Positions 7,822 to 16,810 are shown, counted from the first letter of the stretch. The stretch is 64,000 nucleotides of DNA from SIG636 sp045592105 (GCA_045592105.1 JAZNUB010000059.1:1-64000), one strand, 5' to 3'. The notes: a model not told the origin generated them from the letters alone. A program made the numbers and translations.

Positions 7822-8943
7822 CTAACCTTTAAAATTGGACCAATCAAGATACGGCGTAGGATCGCAAAGCACGCCGTCTTTAAACATAGAATAATGCAGG
7901 TGCGGGCCTGTAACCCTGCCCGTGTTGCCGATAAGGGCGATAGGCTGCCCCTTGCGTACGTACTGCCCCTGCTCCACAAGCAGCTTACTGCAATGTGCGT
8001 ACAAGCTTGTAAGCGATTGCGTGTGTTCTATAATCACAGCCTGACCGTAGCCGCCTCTCCAACCTGCATAGCTTACGATACCATCGTGCGCGGCGTATAT
8101 GGGATCGCCATAACAAGTCCCCTCAAGCGCCACAAAATCTATGCCGTTGTGCTTCTCCATGTTTCCCCAAAGCACGCGATAACCGTATGGAGAGGAAATG
8201 CGCCCATCGTAAGGAAGCGCAAAAAGCGCATCAGCAGAAAGCAAGGTTGCACCGCTATCCGTGCCGCACCATTGCTCTTTCGCAACAGGCTCCTCAACAA
8301 CCGTAGTACCGCAAAGCACCTTCTCTGCAAGCTCGCCGTTTATATAGGAAAGGCTGTAAGTGTTATTTGCAACCCCGTCCTTCCCATCGTCAACGGTTAT
8401 TACAACACCGTTTTCCAAAAGGTCAGTACTGTTTTGAACCACGGGCTTTTCTATAACCTCGTTTACAACGCTGTTAAGCTTGGTGCAAACCTTTAGCTCA
8501 ACGCCCGTGTTCTCGCCCTTAACGTTATAAACGTCAAAAACAACTACCTCATTATTAACGCCAAGCAAAGCGGAAAGCGCTTGTGCATCAACAAACGCAT
8601 CCTTGCTGTACATACTGTTCACAACGTTCACTTTGTTTGTAACGCTGTGTACACCCAATGGCGCACCGTATGCAACCGCAAGCTGTGCCGCCACGGTATC
8701 AAGCGTATCACATATTGCAGAACAATGCTCGGAGGCGGCGATAAACGCACCGTCTATATATAAACCGTATCCGTTTTTTGTTTCTGTAACGTTGACCTCG
8801 ACGGGATCAACTGATATCTCCGCTTCAGCTTCTTTTATCATCAAAGGAGAAAAGTACATACTAACAACACAGCCAATAACTAAAATTGCCGCAAGCACGC
8901 ACATTATCCCTTTAAAGCCAAAAGGCTTTACTTCATCAGGCAA
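7822..8943 (-). CDS. Membrane-anchored M23 (LytM) peptidase with G5 domain
   Basis: The protein has about 373 residues. One transmembrane helix near the N terminus (IMCVLAAILVIGCVVSMYF) leaves the rest outside. A G5-like domain lies at about 190-245 (DGKDGVANNTYSLSYINGEL). The C-terminal M23 domain has the zinc motifs HNGID and HLHYSM, and the YAHCSKL strand, so it looks active. It should cut peptide cross-bridges in peptidoglycan. SpoIIQ-like roles are possible but not shown. The start is uncertain: TTG at 8943 has GGGAG six bases upstream, while an earlier TTG at 8958 and an ATG at 8904 are weaker. Confidence 0.85.
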   Translation of the reverse strand: MPDEVKPFGFKGIMCVLAAILVIGCVVSMYFSPLMIKEAEAEISVDPVEVNVTETKNGYGLYIDGAFIAASEHCSAICDTLDTVAAQLAVAYGAPLGVHSVTNKVNVVNSMYSKDAFVDAQALSALLGVNNEVVVFDVYNVKGENTGVELKVCTKLNSVVNEVIEKPVVQNSTDLLENGVVITVDDGKDGVANNTYSLSYINGELAEKVLCGTTVVEEPVAKEQWCGTDSGATLLSADALFALPYDGRISSPYGYRVLWGNMEKHNGIDFVALEGTCYGDPIYAAHDGIVSYAGWRGGYGQAVIIEHTQSLTSLYAHCSKLLVEQGQYVRKGQPIALIGNTGRVTGPHLHYSMFKDGVLCDPTPYLDWSNFKG

Positions 8944-9103
8944 AAAAACATCTCCCAATTAATTTTCGTGGTATTATACAATATAAAAATGAATATTTTA
9001 TGTTAATAATACAAACTTTTTGTGTTTTTTGTGTCCACCGCCCGTGTTTAATGCCAAAACAGGCAAAAAATACTAAAAATAACCATGTTTTTTTCAAAAA
9101 CTG

Positions 9104-9132
9104 TTGCGTTCACGGATTAAAAGTATTATAAT
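9104..9132 (+). promoter_or_regulatory. Sigma-A promoter of ilvE
   Basis: TTGCGT (9104-9109) and TATAAT (9127-9132) are separated by 17 nt. The -10 box lies about 40 nt before the ilvE start, leaving room for the AGGAGG ribosome site. Confidence 0.75.
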
Positions 9133-9172
9133 AAAATGAAATTGGATTTTTAAAAATAGGAGGCTATTTTTT

Positions 9173-10234
9173 ATGAATATTACTATCACCCGCACAACAG
9201 CACCCAAGGTTAAGCCCGATCCCGAAAAGCTTGGCTTTGGCAAAAATTTTACCGACCATATGTTTCTTATGGACTACAACAAGGAAAAGGGCTGGCATGA
9301 TGCACGCATAGTTCCCTTTGCCAATATATCTCTTTCCCCCGCTTGCGCCGTTTTCCATTACGCGCAGGAAATGTTTGAGGGGCTTAAGGCATACAAGGGC
9401 GCAAACGGCTGCAACCTGCTTTTCCGCCCCCAGAAGAATATTGAGCGTATGAACAACACCAACGAAAGGCTTTGCATCCCTAAGGTTGACCCTGATTTTG
9501 CGCTTGAGGCTATCAAAACGCTCGTTAAGGTTGATGAGGATTGGATCCCCGAAGGAGAGGGCAAGTCCCTTTACATTCGTCCGTTCATCATCGCAACCGA
9601 CCCCTTCCTTGGCGTTCACCCCTCTGCTACGTATCTTTTCTGCATAATCCTTTCCCCTGTTGGCGCATACTATGCCGAGGGTATTAACCCCGTTAAGATT
9701 TACGTTGAGGATGAGTACGTTCGTGCAGTTAAGGGCGGCACGGGCTTTGCAAAAACAGGCGGTAACTATGCGGCCTCCCTTCGCGCACAGCAGAAGGCAG
9801 AGGAGCTTGGCTATTCTCAGGTTCTTTGGCTTGACGGTATTGAGCATAAATACGTTGACGAAGTTGGCGCAATGAACGTTTTCTTCCTTATCGACGGTGA
9901 GCTTATCACTCCTATGCTTGAGGGCAACATTCTCCCCGGCGTTACAAGAGATTCCGTTATAAACCTTGCAAGAAGCATGGGCGTTAAGGTTACAGAAAGG
10001 CGCCTTGCAATAGACGAGGTTTTCGATGCCGCAAGGAACGGCAAGCTTGAGGAAGCTTTCGGCAGCGGTACCGCGGCTGTTATCTCCCCCATAGGCGAGC
10101 TTAATAAGGACGGCGAAAAGGTTGTTATCAACGGCGGCAAGATAGGCACGCTTTCTCAAAAGCTTTACGATACTCTTACCGGTATCCAATGGGGCAAGAT
10201 TGAGGATACGTTTGGCTGGTCTGTAAAAATCTAA
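9173..10234 (+). CDS. ilvE: Branched-chain amino acid aminotransferase
   Basis: This 353-residue fold-type IV PLP enzyme transfers the amino group between glutamate and the 2-oxo acids of Leu, Ile and Val. It is of the longer BCAT type that resembles eukaryotic enzymes. The PLP lysine is in GFAKTGGNYAASL, the family position, and EVGAMNVFF follows. The C-terminal GSGTAAVISPIGEL is the phosphate-binding region. A ribosome site AGGAGG precedes the ATG. It stands alone between its own promoter and terminator, across from gdhA, which would regenerate its glutamate. Confidence 0.95.
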   Translation: MNITITRTTAPKVKPDPEKLGFGKNFTDHMFLMDYNKEKGWHDARIVPFANISLSPACAVFHYAQEMFEGLKAYKGANGCNLLFRPQKNIERMNNTNERLCIPKVDPDFALEAIKTLVKVDEDWIPEGEGKSLYIRPFIIATDPFLGVHPSATYLFCIILSPVGAYYAEGINPVKIYVEDEYVRAVKGGTGFAKTGGNYAASLRAQQKAEELGYSQVLWLDGIEHKYVDEVGAMNVFFLIDGELITPMLEGNILPGVTRDSVINLARSMGVKVTERRLAIDEVFDAARNGKLEEAFGSGTAAVISPIGELNKDGEKVVINGGKIGTLSQKLYDTLTGIQWGKIEDTFGWSVKI

Positions 10235-10249
10235 TAAGTAAAAACAATA

Positions 10250-10287
10250 AAAACGGCAGAAGTCTTTGTAAGGCTTACTGCCGTTTT
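10250..10287. terminator. Bidirectional terminator between ilvE and yqfD
   Basis: A 10-bp stem (aaaacggcag at 10250-10259, ctgccgtttt at 10278-10287) has A-rich sequence on the left and seven T on the right. It can end ilvE on the plus strand and yqfD on the minus strand. Confidence 0.8.
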
Positions 10288-10289
10288 TT

Positions 10290-11489
10290 TCATTTGTCAA
10301 TCTCCGGTATCGCCTGCATTTCTACTTCCACGCCTATCTCCGTTATAACCTCTGCCGTGCCGTTAAGTACAACGGCGTTTAGCTGCTCGTTATAAACGCA
10401 TTCTATTTGCGTATCGGTTACCTCGCCATCTATTTCCCTTTCTATATACGCTTCAAACGCCGCGTTTGCCTCCCGCGTGGCATCCTCCACGCTAAGGCTT
10501 TTCGGGCGCAAAACATACTCCTTATATGTAACGCTTTGCTTAACTATCGGCGTTTTTAAGCCGAAAACGCTAACAGCCTTGGTTTGCGTTTTGGCATCTG
10601 CTTTTTCAAAGGGGGATAGCTCATCAAAAAACATATCCGCACGTTTACCCAAAACTATATACGAGGTTTTGGTTTTGCTGTTGCCCGTATAAACCTTTTC
10701 GTTCCCCTCCAGCGGTATAACAACAAGATATTCACGGTACACGGTTGCGGTAACGCTTCCGCAAGCGTGGTGAAGGTAGTACTCTCCGTATGCACCCTGC
10801 ATCACGCCCGATATAAGCACGTCCCCTTCGTCCACCGTGTCACCGCGCTTAACCAAAGGCACCCCCTTGATAGCGCTTACGCCGCGTATAACGCCTGCCT
10901 CTGCCGCAACAACGTCATAAACTCCGGTCTTCTCCTCCTGCCGTGGCGATTCCGTGCGTACCCTAAGCTTAACCGCCGCCACAGTGCCCTGTATGTTAAG
11001 AGCCATATCGGAAAACTGTGGGTTCTCCACAAGAAACGTAAGCTCCGTTCTGTAAACGTCTATATCCGATATAGGTCTGCCGCTTTCCACGCCCAGCTTT
11101 GCCAACGCCGTGTATACAGCCCTCTCGTCGTATTCGCCGTTGCAATCAACGCGCACGTCCCATAATATGCGGGTGGAGCCGTATACGATAAGCATTGCCA
11201 GCACCGCCCCTACAAGCAACCCCACGCGCGCTCTGTATCTAAACGCTATAAAAGATGCGCCGCGCCTTTTGCTAATGCTGTAATCCATCTCTAAGGCTTT
11301 AAGCCTTTCCTCTACCGCATCGGCAAAAAACACCGAACAGCTTATATAATAACAGCCCTCTCCTACGCGTGGGCTGTAAAATTTGTAACCCTCGTCCTTT
11401 AGTATATTAATTGCGTTAAGCGCGTTTTTACCGCGCAGCTCTATCGTTATATACCCGATTATCAGATTTAAAAGCCTATACAAAGGCAC
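10290..11489 (-). CDS. yqfD: Sporulation protein YqfD
   Basis: This 399-residue protein has a soluble N-terminal domain, one transmembrane helix at about 90-110 (VGLLVGAVLAMLIVYG), and a large C-terminal region with a lipoyl/HlyD-like hairpin (KRGDTVDEGDVLISG). That is the layout of the YqfD family of sigma-E-controlled mother-cell proteins. The start is a GTG after a G-rich ribosome site. It follows yqfC by 15 nt, the conserved pair in spore formers. Its molecular role is not known. Confidence 0.93.
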   Translation of the reverse strand: MPLYRLLNLIIGYITIELRGKNALNAINILKDEGYKFYSPRVGEGCYYISCSVFFADAVEERLKALEMDYSISKRRGASFIAFRYRARVGLLVGAVLAMLIVYGSTRILWDVRVDCNGEYDERAVYTALAKLGVESGRPISDIDVYRTELTFLVENPQFSDMALNIQGTVAAVKLRVRTESPRQEEKTGVYDVVAAEAGVIRGVSAIKGVPLVKRGDTVDEGDVLISGVMQGAYGEYYLHHACGSVTATVYREYLVVIPLEGNEKVYTGNSKTKTSYIVLGKRADMFFDELSPFEKADAKTQTKAVSVFGLKTPIVKQSVTYKEYVLRPKSLSVEDATREANAAFEAYIEREIDGEVTDTQIECVYNEQLNAVVLNGTAEVITEIGVEVEMQAIPEIDK

Positions 11490-11504
11490 CCTTGCCCCCC
11501 CCTT

Positions 11505-11723
11505 TTAAATGAAATCAAAGCCGCTTATAAGCCCGTTTATAACCGCCTTGCTTGCCGAAAGCAACGCCACGCGCAGGGTAGTGCCGCGTATACGCACCTT
11601 CTGCCCTCCGCAAAGAAGCACTATCTGCTCCTCTCCGTATTCCACCAACGTAACAGCTCCGTCCACAAACAGCTCACGCCTGCCGTGCAGCTCAAAAAAC
11701 GGAGAAGTAAAAGCGTTTTCCAT
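11505..11723 (-). CDS. yqfC: YabP/YqfC-family sporulation protein
   Basis: This 72-residue protein has the YabP/YqfC fold signature: GRRELFVDGAVTLVEY, then a CGGQKVRIRGTTLRV strand pair. The ATG follows GGTGAGG. It is the first gene of the yqfC-yqfD pair. In B. subtilis this gene is expressed in the mother cell during sporulation; the function is unknown. A start for ylbJ diverges from the same intergenic space. Confidence 0.9.
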   Translation of the reverse strand: MENAFTSPFFELHGRRELFVDGAVTLVEYGEEQIVLLCGGQKVRIRGTTLRVALLSASKAVINGLISGFDFI

Positions 11724-11805
11724 AACTGCCTCACCCCGTAGCGATTATATGCCGCTTTCGTTCTTAAAATTACATAGCGCGCGTATTATTTTCAAGGTGG
11801 TGTTT

Positions 11806-12651
11806 ATGAAAGCTAATACGTTTAGCCATATTTTTACAGCGGTATGTGCAGTTATGTTTGCATTTTGTCTTTTCAACAGCGCACAGATAGCCGCGCAAAG
11901 CGTTTATTACCTAAAGCTTTGTGCGGCAAAGGTTATACCCGCGCTTTTTGTGTATTCCGTTTTATGCTCGGTTATATGCCAAAGCACGCTGTTTTTTAAG
12001 CTTTGCGCTGTGCCTTGGTTCGGCACGGAAGCGGCTGTTCTTGCGCTTGGTCTGCTTGGCGGGTTTCCGCTTGGTGCTACCGTTTCCGCAGAGCTTTACG
12101 ATAACGGAGTGATAAGCAAAAAACAAGCGGAATACCTTTGCTCCTTCACAAACAACCCATCGCTTTCCTTTATTATAAGCTACACGGGCGCGGTGCTTGG
12201 CAGTAAACGAATAGCCGTATCGCTTGCTTTGCTAACCGTGGCAAGCGCAATGCTAACGGCTTTAATAATGAAATACACCTATCTTAATAAAAACGAACGG
12301 CTTATTATCCTGCCGCGGCGTGCGGTAAACACAAAAAGCTTTGCGCGCATTATTACCGATAGCTGTTATACTTTACTAACGGTTTGCGGCTGTATTGTGT
12401 TTTTTGGCAGTATAAGCGTGCTGTTCCCTGAATATCTGCGTGGTTTTTTTGAGCTTTCGGGTGGGATAAGTGCTTGTACCGAGCCTGTAAGTGCCGCCGT
12501 TTTGCTTGGCTTTTCGGGGCTTAGCGTTATGCTGCAGATAGCCGCGGTATGTGATAAACGGCTTTCACTTAAGCCGTATGCGGTATCAAAGCTTGCACAA
12601 AGCGCAATTATGGGAATCTTTGCTTATTTTTTGTTTGACTATGTGAAATAA
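11806..12651 (+). CDS. ylbJ: Sporulation integral membrane protein YlbJ
   Basis: This 281-residue polytopic membrane protein starts at the ATG 5 nt after AAGGTGG; a longer reading frame from 11509 overlaps yqfC and is not used. It has about eight hydrophobic segments. GLLGGFPLGATVSAELY and the paired FTNNPSLSFI motif are characteristic of YlbJ and related nucleoside-recognition (Gate) domains. YlbJ is needed for heat-resistant spores in B. subtilis. It lies divergent to yqfC-yqfD, giving a small sporulation locus. Confidence 0.88.
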   Translation: MKANTFSHIFTAVCAVMFAFCLFNSAQIAAQSVYYLKLCAAKVIPALFVYSVLCSVICQSTLFFKLCAVPWFGTEAAVLALGLLGGFPLGATVSAELYDNGVISKKQAEYLCSFTNNPSLSFIISYTGAVLGSKRIAVSLALLTVASAMLTALIMKYTYLNKNERLIILPRRAVNTKSFARIITDSCYTLLTVCGCIVFFGSISVLFPEYLRGFFELSGGISACTEPVSAAVLLGFSGLSVMLQIAAVCDKRLSLKPYAVSKLAQSAIMGIFAYFLFDYVK

Positions 12652-12695
12652 AAGTTGTATACTGTAATGGTAAAATCAGTTTTTGGAGAAAAAAG

Positions 12696-14075
12696 ATGGC
12701 AAAGAAACGCGATATGACAACGGGCAGCCCAACAAAAGCCCTTATATTTTTTGCGTTGCCCATATTTTTAGGGCAGCTTTTTCAACAGCTATATAATATT
12801 ACCGACACGAAGGTTATCGGCATTGAGCTGGGGGACAGCGGCCTTGCCGCAATGTCCTCGGTAGGCTCTATATACGGTATCCTCGTTGGTATAGCCAACG
12901 GGCTTAACAACGGATGTGCTATTATCGCCGCGCGAATGTACGGCTCTAAAAACTCGGCAATGCTTAAGCGCACGATAGCGCATATGCTGGTAATAAACTT
13001 TACGGCAACAGGGCTGTTTATGATGATAGGGCTTCTGTTTATAAACCCGCTTATGCGCATTATGGAAGTGCCGGAAACGGTTTATAACGATGCGCGCGTT
13101 TACCTTACGTTTATTCTTTGCGGGATGGCAACCACCATAGCCTACAATATGTGCGCCGCAATACTTCGCGCCGTGGGGGACAGTAAAACGCCCCTCTTGT
13201 TCCTTATAGGGTGCAGCGTTCTAAACGCTGGGTTGGATGTGCTTTTGGTTATGGTTTTCAAGCTTGGAATAGCCGGTGCCGCTTCTGCCACTATCGCATC
13301 ACAGGCGTTGTCCGCCTTGCTTTGCTTTATATACATAAAATGTAAAAGGTCAGAGCTTCACATAAGCCGCAAGGATTTTGTATTTGATTTCGCGCTATTT
13401 AAAGAGCTTTTGGCTATGGGCTTTTCAATGGGCATAATCACATCGCTTGTGTCCTTTGGCAGTGCCGCTATTACCCGCGCAAACAACATACTAAGCACAT
13501 CGGGCTATGGGGACGATATTATCACCGCAAGCGGCGCGGCGCGCAGGGTAAACGGGCTTATTATGATGCCGCTTTCAACGCTTGGCACGGCTTTATCCAC
13601 CTTCGTTAGCCAAAACTTGGGCGCAGGGCATATAGAGCGCATCCGCAAGGCAATACGCAACGCTTTGTGCATCGGCGCGGTATGGATAGCGGGAGGTATC
13701 GTAATAATATACGCGTTGGGAGATACGCTGGTGCGCGTTATTACTGATACGGAAAGCGCAGTAACCATTAAATACGCAGTTATGTATATGCGGATAAATT
13801 CACCGTTTTTCTTCACGCTTTTACTGCTTTTGGTGTTCCGCAGCGTTTTACAAGGGCTTGGCAAAAAGATTATCCCTATAAGCACCGCGGCGGCAGAGCT
13901 TGTTTTAAAATTCTTCTCTGCGGCGGTTTTGGTGCCGTATTTTGGGTATTTGGGCATTTGCGTTTCAGAGCCTATAATTTGGGCACTTACCGCCGTTGCG
14001 GTAACTGTGGTTTACATAATCAACATAAGACGTCTTACTGCCAATAACGTCAACATAAAGGAGAGCACGGTATGA
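12696..14075 (+). CDS. MATE family efflux transporter
   Basis: This 459-residue protein has about 12 membrane helices in two homologous halves, as in MATE exporters driven by sodium or protons. Typical signs are the N-terminal GSPTKALIFFALPIFLGQ, NGLNNGCAIIAARMYG, and the repeat-half motif LSTFVSQNLGAGH. It would export cationic compounds or metabolites; the substrate cannot be told. Its stop overlaps the start of the next gene (ATGA), so the two are translationally coupled. Confidence 0.93.
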   Translation: MAKKRDMTTGSPTKALIFFALPIFLGQLFQQLYNITDTKVIGIELGDSGLAAMSSVGSIYGILVGIANGLNNGCAIIAARMYGSKNSAMLKRTIAHMLVINFTATGLFMMIGLLFINPLMRIMEVPETVYNDARVYLTFILCGMATTIAYNMCAAILRAVGDSKTPLLFLIGCSVLNAGLDVLLVMVFKLGIAGAASATIASQALSALLCFIYIKCKRSELHISRKDFVFDFALFKELLAMGFSMGIITSLVSFGSAAITRANNILSTSGYGDDIITASGAARRVNGLIMMPLSTLGTALSTFVSQNLGAGHIERIRKAIRNALCIGAVWIAGGIVIIYALGDTLVRVITDTESAVTIKYAVMYMRINSPFFFTLLLLLVFRSVLQGLGKKIIPISTAAAELVLKFFSAAVLVPYFGYLGICVSEPIIWALTAVAVTVVYIINIRRLTANNVNIKESTV

Positions 14076-15766
14076 AAATAAAAGATATACAGTACAAGCA
14101 CGTTGATTTTGAAGAGATAAGCGCAGCGCTTAAAGCTATCACAGAGGGGGTTAAGAACGCACAAAGCGCAAAGGAAATACTGGAATACCGCAAGCAGTAT
14201 TTGGACATAGCAACCGACGTATACACCCAAAGCGCACTTTCCTATATACGCTATTCCTGCAACACGGCGGACGAGTACTATCTTAAAGAAAAGGACTATT
14301 TTGATGAGATAGGGCCTGCCATAACCGTTTTGGAAACGGAATACGGCAACGCGCTGCTTCAAAGCCCGTTCCGCGCGGAGCTTGAAAAGGAGCTTAACCC
14401 CATATTGTTCCGCTATTTAGAGGTTAGGGCTGCGGCATCGGACCCTATGATAGTTGAGGATATGGTAGAGGAAAACAAAATAGTTTCCGAATATTCAAAG
14501 CTTATGGCGGATATGGAGTTTGAGTTCCGCGGCGAAAAGATGAGCCGTGCGGCACTTGCAGGCTATTTCAAGAATGACGACCGCGAAACGCGCAAGGAAG
14601 CATACGAGGTTATGGGCGCGGAGCTTAACAAGCACGCCGCTAAGCTTGACGATATATACGATAGGCTTGTAAAGGTGCGTACCCGTATGGCTCGCAAGCT
14701 TGGATACGAAAACTTTATACAGCTTGGCTACAACCGTATGGAGCGCGTAAGCTACGGCAAGGCTGAGGTAGAAGCGTTCCGCAAAAACGTTAAGGAATAC
14801 ATCGTGCCCGTTGTATCGGCTTTGCGTACAACCAACGCAAGGGAGCTTGGTATAGAGGACTACAAGCTTTATGACGACGGTGTTATAATAAAGGGTGGTG
14901 ACCCCTGCCCTATCGGCGGCAAGGCGGAGATTTTTGAAGCCGCAAAGCAAATGTACCACGAAATGGGCAAGGAAACAGGCGCGTTTATTGACCTGATGCT
15001 TGAAAACGAAGCCTTCGACGTTGATGCACGCAAGAACAAATGGGGCGGCGGCTACTGCTCTAACCTGCCGTTATACAATCAGCCCTTTATACTTGCCAAC
15101 TTTAACGGCACGGCAGGCGACGTTGACGTTATGACGCATGAGGCAGGCCACGCACTAAACGCATACCTCACGGCAAACAACAAGCACGGCTTGGAAATAG
15201 GCTGCGGCGGTATGGAAACGGCGGAAACGCACTCTATGAGCATGGAGTTTTTCGCTTGGAAGTATATAGACAAATTCTTTGGCGATAACGCCGAAAAGTA
15301 CAAATATATGCACGCTTTGGATGCCTTGTCCTTTATTCCCTACGGCACTATTGTTGACTATTTCCAGCACATCGTGTACGAAAACCCTGATATGACGCCA
15401 GCCCAGCGCAACGAAGCGTGGCAGAAGCTTGAAGCAGAGTTTCGCCCCTATATCTCCACGGAGGGGATGCCCTTTTTGGAGGATGGCAGACGTTGGCAAT
15501 ACCAGATGCACATATATGAATCCCCGTTCTATTATATAGACTACTGCTTGGCGCAAACGGCGGCGTTTGGCTTTTTACTTGCTTCGCTTGAGGATTATAA
15601 CGGCGCGTTTGAACGCTATATAGCCCTTACAAAGCAAGGCGGTGAGCGCGATTTCGAGCTGTTGCTTACCGAAGCAGGGCTTGCTTCCCCGTTTAAGGAG
15701 GGCGCTTTAAAAACGCTCGCGGAAAGGGTTTCCGCCATACTTAGCAACATCAAAAAGGGTATATAA
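14072..15766 (+). CDS. M3 family oligoendopeptidase
   Basis: This 564-residue cytoplasmic zinc peptidase belongs to the PepF-like M3 family, which degrades short peptides. The zinc motif HEAGH lies near residue 355 in DVMTHEAGHALNAYL, and the third ligand is probably the Glu in ETHSMSMEFF. The length fits M3 oligoendopeptidases. It overlaps the MATE gene by 4 nt and ends before a clear terminator. It has no signal peptide. Confidence 0.93.
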   Translation: MKIKDIQYKHVDFEEISAALKAITEGVKNAQSAKEILEYRKQYLDIATDVYTQSALSYIRYSCNTADEYYLKEKDYFDEIGPAITVLETEYGNALLQSPFRAELEKELNPILFRYLEVRAAASDPMIVEDMVEENKIVSEYSKLMADMEFEFRGEKMSRAALAGYFKNDDRETRKEAYEVMGAELNKHAAKLDDIYDRLVKVRTRMARKLGYENFIQLGYNRMERVSYGKAEVEAFRKNVKEYIVPVVSALRTTNARELGIEDYKLYDDGVIIKGGDPCPIGGKAEIFEAAKQMYHEMGKETGAFIDLMLENEAFDVDARKNKWGGGYCSNLPLYNQPFILANFNGTAGDVDVMTHEAGHALNAYLTANNKHGLEIGCGGMETAETHSMSMEFFAWKYIDKFFGDNAEKYKYMHALDALSFIPYGTIVDYFQHIVYENPDMTPAQRNEAWQKLEAEFRPYISTEGMPFLEDGRRWQYQMHIYESPFYYIDYCLAQTAAFGFLLASLEDYNGAFERYIALTKQGGERDFELLLTEAGLASPFKEGALKTLAERVSAILSNIKKGI

Positions 15767-15810
15767 AGTAAAAAGCTACCCGTTATAGGGCGCATTCTTA
15801 AATATAGCAA

Positions 15811-15841
15811 AAAAGATGCACGAGAATTTCATGCATCTTTT
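15811..15841 (+). terminator. Terminator after the M3 peptidase gene
   Basis: Ten paired bases (aaaagatgca at 15811-15820, tgcatctttt at 15832-15841) are followed by a T-rich run (tttattttat). Confidence 0.75.
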
Positions 15842-15932
15842 ATTTTATCTCATACCGTAATAAGAAGGAAAAATTTCCGTCTCATTTTCAACTTGTTAAA
15901 GGCAACGTCTTATTTCAATTTCCTTTAGTGGT

Positions 15933-16295
15933 TTACTCATTTGTTTGTTTTGATTTTATAGTTTTTAGTGATGAAATCAACATTCGTCTAATAGTACCGC
16001 ATTCATGTTGCAATATTTTATATTCTTCCTCACTCATACAATCTGTTTCAAAAAGAAGTTCTAACCAATATTCAACTTCAAAACATTCTTTTTGCGCTAT
16101 TTCAAATTTAGAGATAAAATCCTTCGTGCTTTGAGCGTATTGAGCTTCGTGCAAATTAGCACCAATTGAAGTGGCTGAACGAAGCAATTGATTTATCAAA
16201 ACCGATTCCTTGTAATGTGATTTCATATCACGACAAAGAAAAACTACTCTTTTTGCAAATTCTTTTGCTTTTTCTCTTAAAATGCTGTCAGCCAA
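15933..16295 (-). CDS. Four-helix-bundle protein (S23/IVP family)
   Basis: This protein has about 120 residues and is predicted all helical. The signature LLRSATSIGANLHEAQYAQS with a long C-terminal helix is that of the four-helix-bundle family first seen in 23S rRNA intervening sequences and related to the Avd fold. No reverse transcriptase or variable repeat is nearby, so a diversity-generating retroelement is not indicated. The start is probably TTG at 16295, 7 nt after AGAGGTG; GTG at 16304 overlaps that site. An array of hairpins lies just upstream. Function unknown. Confidence 0.85.
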   Translation of the reverse strand: MADSILREKAKEFAKRVVFLCRDMKSHYKESVLINQLLRSATSIGANLHEAQYAQSTKDFISKFEIAQKECFEVEYWLELLFETDCMSEEEYKILQHECGTIRRMLISSLKTIKSKQTNE

Positions 16296-16350
16296 AATTA
16301 TCACCTCTTATTTTATCATACAAAAATTAGGAATGTTCTTTTGTTTTATC

Positions 16351-16543
16351 CCGACTTTCGTCGGAGTGATATTATTGCCTTACAGCAATAGTGATATTGA
16401 AACCTTGCGGTTTCAGTGATATTTTATTCGCGCCAAAACTGCCGAAGGCAATATCACTCGGCGTTAGCCGAATACCACTGCGAAGCAATATAACTCGCCT
16501 AAGGCGAATAAAACTGGCCAAGTACCCTTGCGGGCACTTGGCC
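16351..16543 (-). repeat. Array of short hairpins with AGTGATATT-type linkers, locus 1
   Basis: At least seven small stem-loops follow one another: ccgac/gtcgg at 16351, attgc/gcaat at 16374, gaaacc/ggtttc at 16399, tgcc/ggca at 16440, cggc/gccg at 16459, tgc/gca at 16479, cgcc/ggcg at 16496, and a larger one at 16516-16543. They are joined by 8-9 nt linkers of the form agtgatatt or its complement aatatcact. The array ends about 56 nt before the four-helix-bundle start. Reading on the minus strand, it aligns with 43711-43856. Confidence 0.8.
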
Positions 16544-16564
16544 TAAAAGGCAACTTTATTTTTT

Positions 16565-16778
16565 AGGTTTACCCGCCGGGCCGTGGCCCATGAACGAAAC
16601 CCTGCTCTTAAGCAAGGGTGGTGACCTCTCCTAAGCTTTGTGCTCCCAACGTCCGCACAGCGCGGTGACAAAGCAGCGCGCGGGCGGGAGGTCTGCATTC
16701 CTACGTTAGGAATACGGTCTCCTCTTCGTAAATGTGGGTTTTTACACGGGAACAACACGCACCAAGCAGGAAAAACCT
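16565..16778 (-). ncRNA. Candidate structured RNA, 6S (SsrS)-like
   Basis: This GC-rich 214-nt block has no convincing gene. On the minus strand its ends pair (AGGTTT with AAACCT, then CCTGC with GCGGG), followed by CCCGTG with CATGGG. An internal open region contains the hairpin ACCCTTGC/GAGCAGGGT, then paired CTCCC/GGGAG and a perfect ATTCCTAACGTAGGAAT hairpin. A closing stem, a central bubble with a hairpin on its 3' side, and a length near 200 nt fit 6S RNA, the RNA polymerase inhibitor. The SRP RNA, tmRNA and RNase P core motifs are absent. The identification rests on fold and length only. Confidence 0.5.
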
Positions 16779-16810
16779 TATGTTCAGATTATTTGCAAAG
16801 CAAGGGGCAA

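Noticed and set aside
7822..8943. SpoIIQ identity for the M23 protein
   Set aside because: Position and architecture do not decide it; the G5-like domain and intact zinc motifs support only a general LytM peptidase call.
9164..10300. Long open frame on the minus strand opposite ilvE
   Set aside because: It is the antisense shadow of a clear ilvE gene, with no family motif, no suitable ribosome site, and low-complexity composition.
15933..16295. Possible diversity-generating retroelement (Avd-like fold)
   Set aside because: No reverse transcriptase, template repeat or variable repeat is seen near the four-helix-bundle gene.
16351..16543. Possible CRISPR array
   Set aside because: Linkers are only 8-9 nt, the paired parts vary in length, and there are no spacers of constant size or cas genes.
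16543..16758. Short open frame inside the GC-rich block
   Set aside because: It overlaps the candidate structured RNA, has no ribosome site and an Arg/Pro-rich sequence typical of non-coding GC-rich DNA.
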